Source: Desulfovibrio sp. JC010
GTDB lineage: Bacteria; Desulfobacterota; Desulfovibrionia; Desulfovibrionales; Desulfovibrionaceae
Direction of reading: 5' to 3'
Assembly: GCF_010470675.1 (NCBI RefSeq)
Contig: NZ_VOIQ01000001.1
Span: 372,001 to 436,000, forward strand
DNA: 64,000 bases
Position 1 is the stretch's first letter; each line of letters opens with the position of its first letter. A program made the position numbers and the translations under genes. Positions 25,733 through 33,943 of this stretch are shown one piece after another. The notes under the pieces were generated by a model that was not told where the DNA came from, made no database searches, and saw only the letters and a list, made by a program, of their open reading frames with translations.

Positions 25733-27244
25733 ATGAAGAAAAATACTATCATATTGGTGGGGGCTCTTATCGCAATAGCCTTCATGGCCTACATGCTGCT
25801 TTCAATCCAAACTAAGAAAACTGAACAGGTTCTGCTAAACACCGCTCCGGTGATTAAAGAAAAGGGAGTAGAAGCCAGAAGCGACATCTGGGGTAAGGAA
25901 TATCCCCGCCAGTATGACACCTGGAAAAAAACCAGAGACAGTAACAAGATTGAAGATCTGGTGGAAAAATATCCCCAGCTGGCAATTCTTTGGTCCGGTT
26001 ACGGTTTCGCCAAAGACTATAATGCTCCCCGCGGACACTTCAACGCTCTGCAGAGCAACATCAACACCCTGCGCACCGGCGCACCCACAGGTCCCAATGA
26101 CGGCCCCATGCCCATGGCCTGCTGGTCCTGTAAATCATCTGATGTTCCGCGCCTCATGGAAAGAGACGGTGAGCTTGAATACTTCACCGGAAAATGGGCA
26201 AGAATGGGTAGCGAAATTGTGAACCCCATCGGCTGTGCAGACTGCCACAACAGTCAGACTAGCCAGCTTGAGATCTCAAGACCTTACCTCAAGCGCGGCC
26301 TCGAAGCGAGCGGCAAAAAACTGGAAGACCTTACTTTTCAGGATATGCGCTCACTTGCCTGTGCCCAGTGCCACTCTGAATACTACTTCAAAAAGACCCC
26401 TTACACCGATAAGGCAGGCAACAAGCAGATTGCCGCTGTAGTAACCTTCCCGTGGGCCAAGGGCCTCGCTGCCGAAAACATGGAAGAATACTACAACGAA
26501 TACGGATTCAAAGACTGGACTCATAAGCTGAGTAAGACTCCCATGCTTAAAGCCCAGCACCCCGGTTATGAAATCTTCACCACCGGCATTCACTACAAGC
26601 GCGGCCTTTCCTGCGCGGACTGCCACATGCCTTACACTCAGGAAGGCAGCGTAAAGTTCTCTGACCACCAGATTCAGAGCCCTCTCAACAACATCGCAAA
26701 CTCCTGCCTGACCTGTCACCGCCAGAGCGAGGAAGAGTTCAAGCAGATCGTAGAAGAAAAACTGAAGCGTAAGAACCAGCTGAACGTCATCGCCATGAAC
26801 AGCCTTGCCAATGCGCACCTTTTAGCCAAAAAGGCATGGGAAGTAGGCGCAACCGAAGACGAAATGAGAAAGCCCATTAATACCATTCGTTCCGCACAGT
26901 GGCTCTGGGATTACTCCATCGCCAGCCATGGTTCCTTCTTCCACGCTCCCGGCGAGACCCTGCGTCTCCTTGGTGTAGCAAACAACAAGGCCATGCAGGC
27001 CCGTCTGGAACTTCAGAACATTCTCGCCAACCACGGTGTAACCAACTACGAAGTGCCTGATTTCTCCACCAAGGAAAAGGCTCAGAAGCTGGCCGGCGTA
27101 CCTTTCGACAAGCTCGTTAAGGATAAGATGAGATTCAAGAAAGGATTGGTTGTCGAATGGTATGATGACGCTGTGAAAGCAGGACGTCTGGATAAAAACT
27201 GGTGGAAGATTCTGCCCGACAACACTGCTTACCCGCAGAATTAA
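25733..27244 (+). CDS. nrfA: Cytochrome c nitrite reductase, pentaheme catalytic subunit
   Basis: Periplasmic ammonia-forming nitrite reductase. The catalytic heme site CWSCK (CXXCK, about residue 128) carries the Lys that ligates the active iron; four normal sites follow: CADCH, CAQCH, CADCH(MPY) and CLTCH. An N-terminal hydrophobic segment (IILVGALIAIAFMAYMLL) acts as uncleaved anchor or signal. The 503 residues fit the family. I start at the ATG at 25733, preceded by GGGGGAAC, rather than at 25718. In sulfate reducers NrfHA detoxifies nitrite, which inhibits dissimilatory sulfite reductase, and may allow growth on nitrite. A terminator closes the operon. Confidence 0.96.
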   Translation: MKKNTIILVGALIAIAFMAYMLLSIQTKKTEQVLLNTAPVIKEKGVEARSDIWGKEYPRQYDTWKKTRDSNKIEDLVEKYPQLAILWSGYGFAKDYNAPRGHFNALQSNINTLRTGAPTGPNDGPMPMACWSCKSSDVPRLMERDGELEYFTGKWARMGSEIVNPIGCADCHNSQTSQLEISRPYLKRGLEASGKKLEDLTFQDMRSLACAQCHSEYYFKKTPYTDKAGNKQIAAVVTFPWAKGLAAENMEEYYNEYGFKDWTHKLSKTPMLKAQHPGYEIFTTGIHYKRGLSCADCHMPYTQEGSVKFSDHQIQSPLNNIANSCLTCHRQSEEEFKQIVEEKLKRKNQLNVIAMNSLANAHLLAKKAWEVGATEDEMRKPINTIRSAQWLWDYSIASHGSFFHAPGETLRLLGVANNKAMQARLELQNILANHGVTNYEVPDFSTKEKAQKLAGVPFDKLVKDKMRFKKGLVVEWYDDAVKAGRLDKNWWKILPDNTAYPQN

Positions 27245-27299
27245 ACCGCCTCTGACGGCGTCACAACCAAGACTTAATTGATTGTGATCAGAATGCGCT

Positions 27300-27328
27300 G
27301 CCCCCGGACTTAGGTCCGGGGGCTTTTT
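27300..27328 (+). terminator. Intrinsic terminator of nrfHA
   Basis: GCCCCCGGAC (27300-27309), TTAG loop, GTCCGGGGGC (27314-27323), TTTTT. Confidence 0.93.
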
Positions 27329-27420
27329 CAGTTATGTATACCGCCGCTTTTAAAAGACGCTGAAAAAATGTATGCAGAACTCGACCAACCAAACCTGTAT
27401 TTTAATGAAAGGAAGTGCCC

Positions 27421-28047
27421 ATGCCCTTTTCCATCTGGATATCTTTTGTCGCTGTTTCTATTATTTTCAGCCTCTCGCCCGGAGCAGGTGCGGTTGTTTC
27501 CATGAGCACTTCCATGCGTTATGGGGCCAGAAAAACTTTATGCCTCATTGCGGGCCTTCAATTCGCGCTGCTTATCCATTTAATCTGTGTGGCTGCGGGG
27601 CTGGGTGCCTTGCTGGCCTCATCCGTATTTTTCTTTGAAGCCCTGAAATATGCCGGGGCCGGATATCTTATCTGGCTGGGAATTAAGAAATGGAGAGAAC
27701 GGGCCGTGATCCCTCAGGAAAGCAATCTGATCCATGAAACATCTGCCGGATCGCTCTTTAAAACAGGTATGATGGTCAACCTGAGCAATCCGAAATCAAT
27801 TGTCTTTCTGGCCGCCTTTCTTCCGCAATTTATCGACCCGGCAATTCCGGCTTTAATGCAATATCTCGTCTTGGGCGCGACAACACTTCTGGTGGATGCT
27901 TTTGTCATGATCGGCTACATGTGCGTTGCCGGAACAGCACGCCGCTTTTTCTCCACTCCCAAAAGAATACTCATGCAGAACCGTATTTTCGGGACCCTTT
28001 TCATGGGTGCCGGGCTGGCACTGGCTACGGCCAGAAGATCTACATAA
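27421..28047 (+). CDS. LysE/RhtB-family amino-acid exporter
   Basis: A 208-residue inner-membrane protein with about six hydrophobic segments. The N-terminal SLSPGAGAVVSMSTSMRYGARK is the LysE-family signature (S-PGP-like loop followed by G-x-x-x-G), and NLSNPKSIVFLAAFLPQF is the second typical motif. It would export amino acids or derivatives by exchange with protons; the substrate is unknown. The start at 27421 has AAAGGAAG upstream; an in-frame GTG two codons earlier is less likely. Monocistronic, convergent with the HlyD gene. Confidence 0.87.
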   Translation: MPFSIWISFVAVSIIFSLSPGAGAVVSMSTSMRYGARKTLCLIAGLQFALLIHLICVAAGLGALLASSVFFFEALKYAGAGYLIWLGIKKWRERAVIPQESNLIHETSAGSLFKTGMMVNLSNPKSIVFLAAFLPQFIDPAIPALMQYLVLGATTLLVDAFVMIGYMCVAGTARRFFSTPKRILMQNRIFGTLFMGAGLALATARRST

Positions 28048-28050
28048 AGA

Positions 28051-28075
28051 AAAGGGCGAGTTCTGCCCGCCCTTT
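28051..28075. terminator. Bidirectional terminator between the LysE and HlyD genes
   Basis: AAAGGGCG (28051-28058) pairs with CGCCCTTT (28068-28075); A- and T-rich flanks serve both directions. It is short, with only a moderate T run. Confidence 0.6.
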
Positions 28076-28081
28076 CAAATT

Positions 28082-29407
28082 TTACCCTTCCCGAAAAGAT
28101 TCATCAAACCCGCGAATAATCGGATCAAGGAAATAGGTGATCAGCCTGCGCTGGCCGACCTGCATTTCCGCAGCCAGTTGCATACCCGGAATAAGATTGA
28201 AGTTTTCCGGAACATTACGCAATTCGCTTTGCCCGATTTTAACCTTGGCCCGATAGACTACCTTCTCTCCGCCTTCACCGGACTGCTCCAGAAAAGCATC
28301 CGGACTGATCACCGCCACGCTGCCAAGCAGGATTCCGTAACGCTGAAACGGGAGTGCTTCCAGCTTAATGCGTACCGGAACACCTTTATAAACCCTGCCG
28401 ATATCGCGAGCATTGATTTCCACATCCGCCTCAAGGGTTGAACCCAGCGGAGCCAGAACCATTAGCGGCTCGGCTTCACGGGCGATGGAGCCTGCGGCAA
28501 GCTGGGCAGTCTCCTTAACCACGGCCCGGCGCGGGGCACGGATTTCCACCAACTCACGTATACGCTCGGCCTTGACCAGCCGGTGCCTGAGTTCATTAAG
28601 CTCCTGACGGGCCTCAACCAATGCCTTGGTCAATTCCGCGCGGTAATCCTTTTCCTGTGAAACGCGCTGAGCGCGGGCTTTTTCCAATTGCTCCACCAAT
28701 TGCGCGGCAGAGGCCCCGGCAGCGGCAACCTGCCGCGAAAGCTCGCGGCGGTCCTCGCGGGCCTTAAGATATTCCAGCTTGGAGCACATTTTCTTTTCAA
28801 AAAGTCCCTTATAGGTCTCCTCAATCTCGCGCAGACTTTTACGGCTCAGGCGCAGACGGTCCTGTTCCGCTTCAGCAGCTTCCACCTTGCGCTCAAGTGT
28901 ATCGATTTCATTGTCCAGCGACTCCAGCCGGAATTTCTGCTGTTCCATACGGATAGCCATGAGCCGGACCTGCCCCTGTACCAGCGGACTGGCTGCGGCC
29001 TCGATGCTGCGGCCTTCAAGCTCGGCCTCCACCCTCTCCGAAAGTGCCAGCAGGTATTCCTCGCGGCTGACTATCTCCGCTTCATCCGCGCTGGAAAAGG
29101 TCGGGTCAAGAGTCGCCAGCACCTGCCCTGCTTCCACCACGTCACCTTCCTTCACATTCATGGTCCGGATAATCGCGGTCTGGATGGGCTGGATGACCAC
29201 CGGACGATCGGAAGTAACAACTTTACCCTTGGCGATGACAACTTTATCCACCCGTCCGATACAGGCCCATGTGATGCCGAAAGCGATCAGGCCAAGGATG
29301 GTAAACAGGGAAAAGCGTGCTGCCAGCGGAACCCTGCGTTCACGGATTTTTACGGAATCAGGCAGGAATTCCAGTTCGTTATTTTTTAAGCTGTGTCTAC
29401 GTCTCAT
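28082..29407 (-). CDS. Type I secretion periplasmic adaptor (HlyD family)
   Basis: Membrane-fusion protein that links the ABC exporter to an outer-membrane channel. It has a short basic cytoplasmic N-terminus, one membrane segment at about residues 35-55 (FSLFTILGLIAFGITWAC), a biotinyl-lipoyl-like half motif (VKEGDVVEAGQVLATLDPTF), a long coiled coil rich in Glu/Arg/Leu (about 110-280), and the C-terminal beta-barrel (EINARDIGRVYKG-type segment, VPVRIKLEALPF). The ATG at 29407 overlaps the ABC gene stop (ATGA) and has GGAGG 4 bases upstream; the longer ORF from 29440 is rejected. 441 residues. No TolC-like gene is in the window. Confidence 0.92.
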   Translation of the reverse strand: MRRRHSLKNNELEFLPDSVKIRERRVPLAARFSLFTILGLIAFGITWACIGRVDKVVIAKGKVVTSDRPVVIQPIQTAIIRTMNVKEGDVVEAGQVLATLDPTFSSADEAEIVSREEYLLALSERVEAELEGRSIEAAASPLVQGQVRLMAIRMEQQKFRLESLDNEIDTLERKVEAAEAEQDRLRLSRKSLREIEETYKGLFEKKMCSKLEYLKAREDRRELSRQVAAAGASAAQLVEQLEKARAQRVSQEKDYRAELTKALVEARQELNELRHRLVKAERIRELVEIRAPRRAVVKETAQLAAGSIAREAEPLMVLAPLGSTLEADVEINARDIGRVYKGVPVRIKLEALPFQRYGILLGSVAVISPDAFLEQSGEGGEKVVYRAKVKIGQSELRNVPENFNLIPGMQLAAEMQVGQRRLITYFLDPIIRGFDESFREG

Positions 29408-31551
29408 GCTGCCTCCATCCCTCTGGTCTGCTTTTCCCACAAGTTCCTGTAGATGGGCGAGGCCATAAGCAGTTCATTGTGCGATCCCTGCGCTTCAATA
29501 CGCCCGTCTTCCATGACTATTATCCGGTCCGCGTGACGCAGTGTGGAAAGCCTGTGGGCCACGATGATCATGGAGCGGCCCTCGGCGATCTTTTCGAGGT
29601 TTTCCTGAATGCGGTATTCGCTTTCAGGGTCAAGAGCCGAGGTCGCCTCGTCAAAGATGATCAGTCCGGGATCTTTCATAAGTGCACGGGCTATTGCCAG
29701 ACGCTGTTTCTGCCCACCGGAAAGGTTGGCCCCGTTTTCATCCAGCACGGTGTCATAACCCTGCGGCAGCTTGCGGATGAATTCGTCCGCCCCGGCCAGC
29801 TTGGCAGCTTCTACGATCTGTTCAAAATCCGCCCCCGGTCTGGCCAGTCCGATATTCTCGCGCACCTTGCCGTGGAAAATAAAATTCTCCTGCAGCACCA
29901 CGCCGATGGAATCGCGCAGATGGCGGATATCCATTTCCCGGATTTCTGTACCGTCAAAGGATATGTTGCCCTTCTGGACCGGATACAGACCTTGAATGAG
30001 CCGGGTCAGGGTAGTTTTGCCTGATCCGCTGCGCCCGACCACACCCAGCACTTCACCGGGCTTTATGTTCAGGTCGATGCTGTCCAGTGCCGGATTCTCA
30101 CCCGGAACATAGGAAAAACTCAACTGGTTGATTTCCAGCCCGCCCTTGATTTCCGAGCGAATGCCCCTCCTGTCAAAACCCGGTTCCGGCCTGCGGTTCA
30201 TGATCTCGCCAAGCATGTTCACTGCGAGGTGGGTTTTCTGGTATTCGTGAACCAGCTCCACCAGTCTGATCAGCGGCGTGGTCACATTCTGGGAAAGCAT
30301 CTGAAATGCAATCAGCGAACCTACGGTCATGGTGCCGTCAAACACTGAACTCACCCCCACCCAGATGACCGAAACAGTCATCAGCCGTTCAAGGGTCTTG
30401 ATGATGGCCTGCCCGGCAGCGGCCATTTTCTCCACTGAAAAATTGCTGGAGACCGACTGCGCCGAACCGTCTTCCCAACGCTTGTTGCGCGAAGGTTCCA
30501 GAGCCAGCGACTTAACCGTATTCATACCGGTGATGGTTTCTACCAGCAGGGCCTGCCTTCTACCTTCGGCATCATAAAGCCGCAGCAGTCTTCCGTAGAA
30601 GGGACCAAGCATCAGTCCGATGCAGATAGCTGTGACCAGCGCGAAACCGAGCACGATAAAGGTCAGCTGTGGGCTGTACAGATAAAGGATTGGCAGGAAA
30701 ACCAGCAGGGCCGTGGCATCGAGCATGGTTTCCAGCATATTCCCGGTCAGGAACTCCCGTATCTGCTCCACCTGCTGCATGTGTTTGACCACCACCCCGG
30801 CAAAACTGCGCTCGAAAAAATCCAGCGGCAGCCGCACCAGCCGCGCAAAAGTATTCATGGCCAGCCGCAAATCAATGCGCGAGGTGGCAAACCGGAGCAG
30901 ATATTCCCGCAGAAACCGCAGCACGCCTTCAAAAAGCACCGCGCCTACCACGCCGATACCCATGACGTGCAAAGTGGTAACAGCATGGTGGGCCAGCACT
31001 TTATCCACTACATTCTGAAAGTAGAGCGGAATGGCAAAGGCGAGCAGGTTAAGCACCAGCGCAATAATGACCACCTCGGTAAAAATACGCTTCTCAAACA
31101 GAACCTGCGCCCCGAACCAGAGCAACCCGAACCGTTTCTCGCCCTCCTGCTTCACGGTCTTGAAGAGTATGACCTCCCCGGTCCAGATTTCTTCAATCTC
31201 GGCACGGGAAACAAACTGCAATCCTTCCCCGGTGAAAAGCACAAGGCGGTCATCATCCTTGGTTTCGCCCTGCTCAAAGCCGGAAAAAACCAATGTATCG
31301 CCGTTAGTCAAAACGCCCAGCACCGGGAAGGTTTCTTCAAGGCTATGCAGCCTCTTCCAGCCCACCCTGCGGATTCCCGCTTCCAGCCCGTTCTCACGGG
31401 CCATGCGCAGAAAACGGGAGGTTGTCACAGTTTCTCCGCCGAGATCATACTCCTGCCGCAGATCTTCTGCAGATACATTCAGGCTGTAATGCGAAAACAC
31501 TGCCGCAAGATTGGACAGTGCTGAAATATTTAATTCTCTGGTGCGTGCCAT
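29404..31551 (-). CDS. Type I secretion ABC exporter with inactive C39-like domain
   Basis: A 715-residue HlyB/LktB-type transporter. Residues 1-130 resemble the C39 peptidase fold, but the catalytic Cys is absent at the expected place (the motif reads ALSNLAAVFSHYSL), so it is a docking, non-cleaving domain. The membrane region (about 155-420) is followed by a nucleotide-binding domain: Walker A GRSGSGKTTL, signature LSGGQKQRLAIARAL, Walker B LIIFDEATSALD, H-loop IIVAHRLST. Such exporters recognise an uncleaved C-terminal signal. The start at 31551 has GGAGGGG at 5 bases. It is preceded by a hairpin that separates it from the small repeat protein gene, probably the substrate. Confidence 0.94.
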   Translation of the reverse strand: MARTRELNISALSNLAAVFSHYSLNVSAEDLRQEYDLGGETVTTSRFLRMARENGLEAGIRRVGWKRLHSLEETFPVLGVLTNGDTLVFSGFEQGETKDDDRLVLFTGEGLQFVSRAEIEEIWTGEVILFKTVKQEGEKRFGLLWFGAQVLFEKRIFTEVVIIALVLNLLAFAIPLYFQNVVDKVLAHHAVTTLHVMGIGVVGAVLFEGVLRFLREYLLRFATSRIDLRLAMNTFARLVRLPLDFFERSFAGVVVKHMQQVEQIREFLTGNMLETMLDATALLVFLPILYLYSPQLTFIVLGFALVTAICIGLMLGPFYGRLLRLYDAEGRRQALLVETITGMNTVKSLALEPSRNKRWEDGSAQSVSSNFSVEKMAAAGQAIIKTLERLMTVSVIWVGVSSVFDGTMTVGSLIAFQMLSQNVTTPLIRLVELVHEYQKTHLAVNMLGEIMNRRPEPGFDRRGIRSEIKGGLEINQLSFSYVPGENPALDSIDLNIKPGEVLGVVGRSGSGKTTLTRLIQGLYPVQKGNISFDGTEIREMDIRHLRDSIGVVLQENFIFHGKVRENIGLARPGADFEQIVEAAKLAGADEFIRKLPQGYDTVLDENGANLSGGQKQRLAIARALMKDPGLIIFDEATSALDPESEYRIQENLEKIAEGRSMIIVAHRLSTLRHADRIIVMEDGRIEAQGSHNELLMASPIYRNLWEKQTRGMEAA

Positions 31552-31570
31552 AAGCCCCTCCCCTCTGGGG

Positions 31571-31596
31571 CCCGGAGAGCCCTTGGGCTCTCCGGG
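31571..31596 (-). promoter_or_regulatory. Long hairpin between the 11-mer protein gene and the ABC exporter gene
   Basis: CCCGGAGAGCCC (31571-31582) pairs perfectly with GGGCTCTCCGGG (31585-31596). No T run follows on the minus strand, so it is more likely a transcript-stabilising or partially terminating structure. It would let the first gene be made in excess over the exporter genes. Confidence 0.6.
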
Positions 31597-31608
31597 TCAC
31601 AATTTGTA

Positions 31609-32145
31609 CTAACTTGCCAAGAGTTGAGTTTTCTTTTCTTCAGTTCCGCTTACATTTGCCCCGGTGCTGGATGCACTGAGTGCAGTGTAATCCTTGTAAG
31701 CCAGTGACTGTCCGTTTGCGGGTGCACTGCTCAGGGAACCGCTTTTGGCTTCAGCTACAGCCTTGGCTCCGGTCAGAAAATTTTTAGCTGTGTCATAGTA
31801 CTTCTTGCCTTCATTGTAGGTTGTGCCGACCCACTTGCTGGCGGTGGCGTACTTTTTCTTGGCCCAGTTGGATGCGGTGAGGGCGGTATTGCCCACCCAC
31901 TTGGCGGCGGTGCTGACCTTTCCGGCCAGCCAGTTGGCCGCTCCTCCTATGGACTCCGCTGTCAGTTTCACAGTTCCGTTTTTAATCCCCTTGAACCAGC
32001 TAGACGCAGTAGACACAGTACTCTTCACAAAGGAAGCAGCTTCATTGTACTTTTTGGTCACAAATGCAGCGGCAGTCTTGTAGCTCTTGGTTACGAAACT
32101 TTTTACCTGTGCAGCCTTCTTCTTGATCCATGAAAAGAAACCCAT
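31609..32145 (-). CDS. 11-residue-repeat amphipathic protein, probable type I secretion substrate
   Basis: 178 residues and no family I recognise. Residues 14-123 form ten consecutive 11-residue units with no gap, consensus A-[AS]-x-[WF]-[VLA]-x3-[YVA]-x-[TE]; for example AAAFVTKKYNE (25-35), AASFVKSTVST (36-46), AANWLAGKVST (69-79), AAKWVGNTALT (80-90), ASNWAKKKYAT (91-101), ASKWVGTTYNE (102-112). Lys, Thr and aromatic residues alternate, as in lipid-binding 11/3 helices (synuclein, LEA, apolipoproteins, perilipins). The N-terminus MGFFSWIKKK is also amphipathic. The last ~45 residues (from about 135) are Ser/Ala/Thr-rich, weakly charged, ending TQLLAS, which suits an uncleaved type I signal. 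First gene of a sigma-54 operon with the exporter genes; AGGAG is 7 bases upstream of the ATG. Confidence 0.8.
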   Translation of the reverse strand: MGFFSWIKKKAAQVKSFVTKSYKTAAAFVTKKYNEAASFVKSTVSTASSWFKGIKNGTVKLTAESIGGAANWLAGKVSTAAKWVGNTALTASNWAKKKYATASKWVGTTYNEGKKYYDTAKNFLTGAKAVAEAKSGSLSSAPANGQSLAYKDYTALSASSTGANVSGTEEKKTQLLAS

Positions 32146-32217
32146 AATGTTCTCCTGTTGATTACGGTTGTGCTTGCCTGATTTACTTCCGACTTCCCCT
32201 GCCTTTAGCTTTCTTAA

Positions 32218-32233
32218 GGCATCAACCGTGCCA
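32218..32233 (-). promoter_or_regulatory. Sigma-54 promoter of the type I secretion operon
   Basis: On the minus strand TGGCACGGTTGATGCC: the -24 element TGGCACG is complete, and GC stands exactly 10 bases after GG, as the sigma-54 rule requires (consensus TGGCACG-N4-TTGCW; here ATGCC at -12). The predicted start is near 32207, about 60 bases before the ATG. The divergent gene encodes a sigma-54 activator. Between promoter and activator gene lie direct repeats ACACTATTT (32246-32254, 32265-32273), each joined to AACCAC, and an inverted repeat ATTAC-N9-GTAAT (32328-32346); these are candidate activator sites. Confidence 0.7.
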
Positions 32234-32395
32234 CATTAGCTAACCACACTATTTTATTGGAAATACACTATTTAACCACCAAATTTTCTGCCTGATATTT
32301 CAGAAACCCATTTGATTTAATCAGCCTATTACGATATTTCGGTAATGCTTGTGAAAAAGTACCCGGACACGCAACCGAACAAACAGGACAGGTAA

Positions 32396-33943
32396 ATGCC
32401 CTACGTTAGCTTTCTTAAAGAACTGGCCGAAGAACTCTCCATCAAAGAATTGCAGAAACGTTTCCTGCAGCTGATTCTTAATCTGCAGAATGTGGAACGC
32501 GGTTCCATATGGATAAAAAAAGGAGACCGCATCCAGTGCATTGAAGCTGAAGGAGTGGAAAGCCGGAATGTGGTAGGCATGACCTTAAGCACCAAGCAGA
32601 CAAGCATTGTGGGCTGGGTTCTTGAAAATAAAGAAATGACCATTGCCGAAGGCGGGGTGGACCAGCGTCATTACACGGGCGTGGAAGACAATTTCAAACT
32701 CAAGAGCAAGCTGATCCTCTGTTTTCCCCTGTTCCTGACTAATGGAGAGATATACGGAGCCTTGCAGATTATTGACACCAGCGCGGGCGGTAAAAGACTT
32801 AATCTGCAACCGGAAAACATGAAAATCCTGCAGGATATGATCGATATCGGTTCCATTGCCCTGTCCAACGCGCTGATCCAGCATAAACGGCTAAAGCAGG
32901 TGGAACAGCTTACCGAAACTATCGATTCCATGTACTCCGGCCGCTTCATCATCGGGGTCAGCCAATCATTTAATGAAGTGATGGAGCTGGTGGACAGCTA
33001 CGCGGTCACCGACTACCCCATCCTCATTTATGGTGAATCCGGCACGGGTAAAGAACTTATTGCCAAGGAAATCCACCGTCGCAGCCACCGTAGGGACATG
33101 CCGCTCATGGTCCAGAACTGCAGTGCCATTCCGGGCCAGCTGCTGGAATCGGAGCTTTTCGGGTACGTGAAGGGAGCATTCACCGGAGCCTCACAGAACA
33201 GGGCCGGGTTATTCGAGGCTGCCAACGGCGGGACCGTTTTTCTGGATGAACTGGGGGAAATGGAATACGGCCTGCAGGCCAAAATGCTGCGTGCGCTGGA
33301 AGAAAATGAGATCAAGCCGCTGGGTTCACCGCAGTCCCGCAAAATCAATATGCGCATCATCTCGGCCACTAACAAGAACCTTGAAAAAGCCATTGCGGAC
33401 GGTGAATTCCGTCAGGACCTCTTTTACCGATTAAACGTGCTGCCCCTGCATTTGCCGCCTCTGCGCGACCGCAAGGAGGACATCCCCTTCCTGACTGAGC
33501 ACTTCATCAATCGCGAAGCCAAATTCATGAACTGTGCGCGTAAAAAAATCAGCCCCGATGCCATGAAGCTGATCCGCTCCTACCGCTGGCCGGGCAATAT
33601 ACGTGAACTGGAAAACTTCATCCGTCAGCTCATGGTACTCTGCCATGACGAGATGGTGGAAGCCAAACACCTGCCCGGATATATCCGTGACAACCAGTGG
33701 TGGTGCGAAGCTCCTTTTGACCGGGCACAGGAAAACTACACTCCCTTCCTTGAAGACGGCTGCACTGACTCCAACATCGACATGGAAGGACTTACATGGA
33801 ATGAGATTGAAGGGGCTTACGCTAAATTCCTGCTGGAAAAATGCGAAGGCAATATCTCCCGTGCGGCCAAGGTCGCCAACCTGAACAGATCAACCTTTGA
33901 TTCACGCCTTTCCAAGCTGGGAGTGAAAAAAGTACCGAATTAA
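32396..33943 (+). CDS. Sigma-54-dependent activator, GAF-AAA+-Fis
   Basis: 515-residue enhancer-binding protein. An N-terminal GAF-type sensory domain (about 1-165; FLQLILNLQNVERGSIWIKK through GEIYGALQIID) is followed by the AAA+ core (about 185-420) with Walker A YGESGTGKELIA, the sigma-54-contacting loop GAFTGA, Walker B TVFLDELGEM and the FRQDLFYRLNVLPL segment. The C-terminus has a Fis-type helix-turn-helix (GNISRAAKVANLNRSTFDSRLSKLG). There is no receiver domain, so a small molecule or protein, not phosphorylation, should set its activity. It is divergent from the secretion operon whose sigma-54 promoter lies about 160 bases away, so it is the likely activator. Confidence 0.93.
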   Translation: MPYVSFLKELAEELSIKELQKRFLQLILNLQNVERGSIWIKKGDRIQCIEAEGVESRNVVGMTLSTKQTSIVGWVLENKEMTIAEGGVDQRHYTGVEDNFKLKSKLILCFPLFLTNGEIYGALQIIDTSAGGKRLNLQPENMKILQDMIDIGSIALSNALIQHKRLKQVEQLTETIDSMYSGRFIIGVSQSFNEVMELVDSYAVTDYPILIYGESGTGKELIAKEIHRRSHRRDMPLMVQNCSAIPGQLLESELFGYVKGAFTGASQNRAGLFEAANGGTVFLDELGEMEYGLQAKMLRALEENEIKPLGSPQSRKINMRIISATNKNLEKAIADGEFRQDLFYRLNVLPLHLPPLRDRKEDIPFLTEHFINREAKFMNCARKKISPDAMKLIRSYRWPGNIRELENFIRQLMVLCHDEMVEAKHLPGYIRDNQWWCEAPFDRAQENYTPFLEDGCTDSNIDMEGLTWNEIEGAYAKFLLEKCEGNISRAAKVANLNRSTFDSRLSKLGVKKVPN

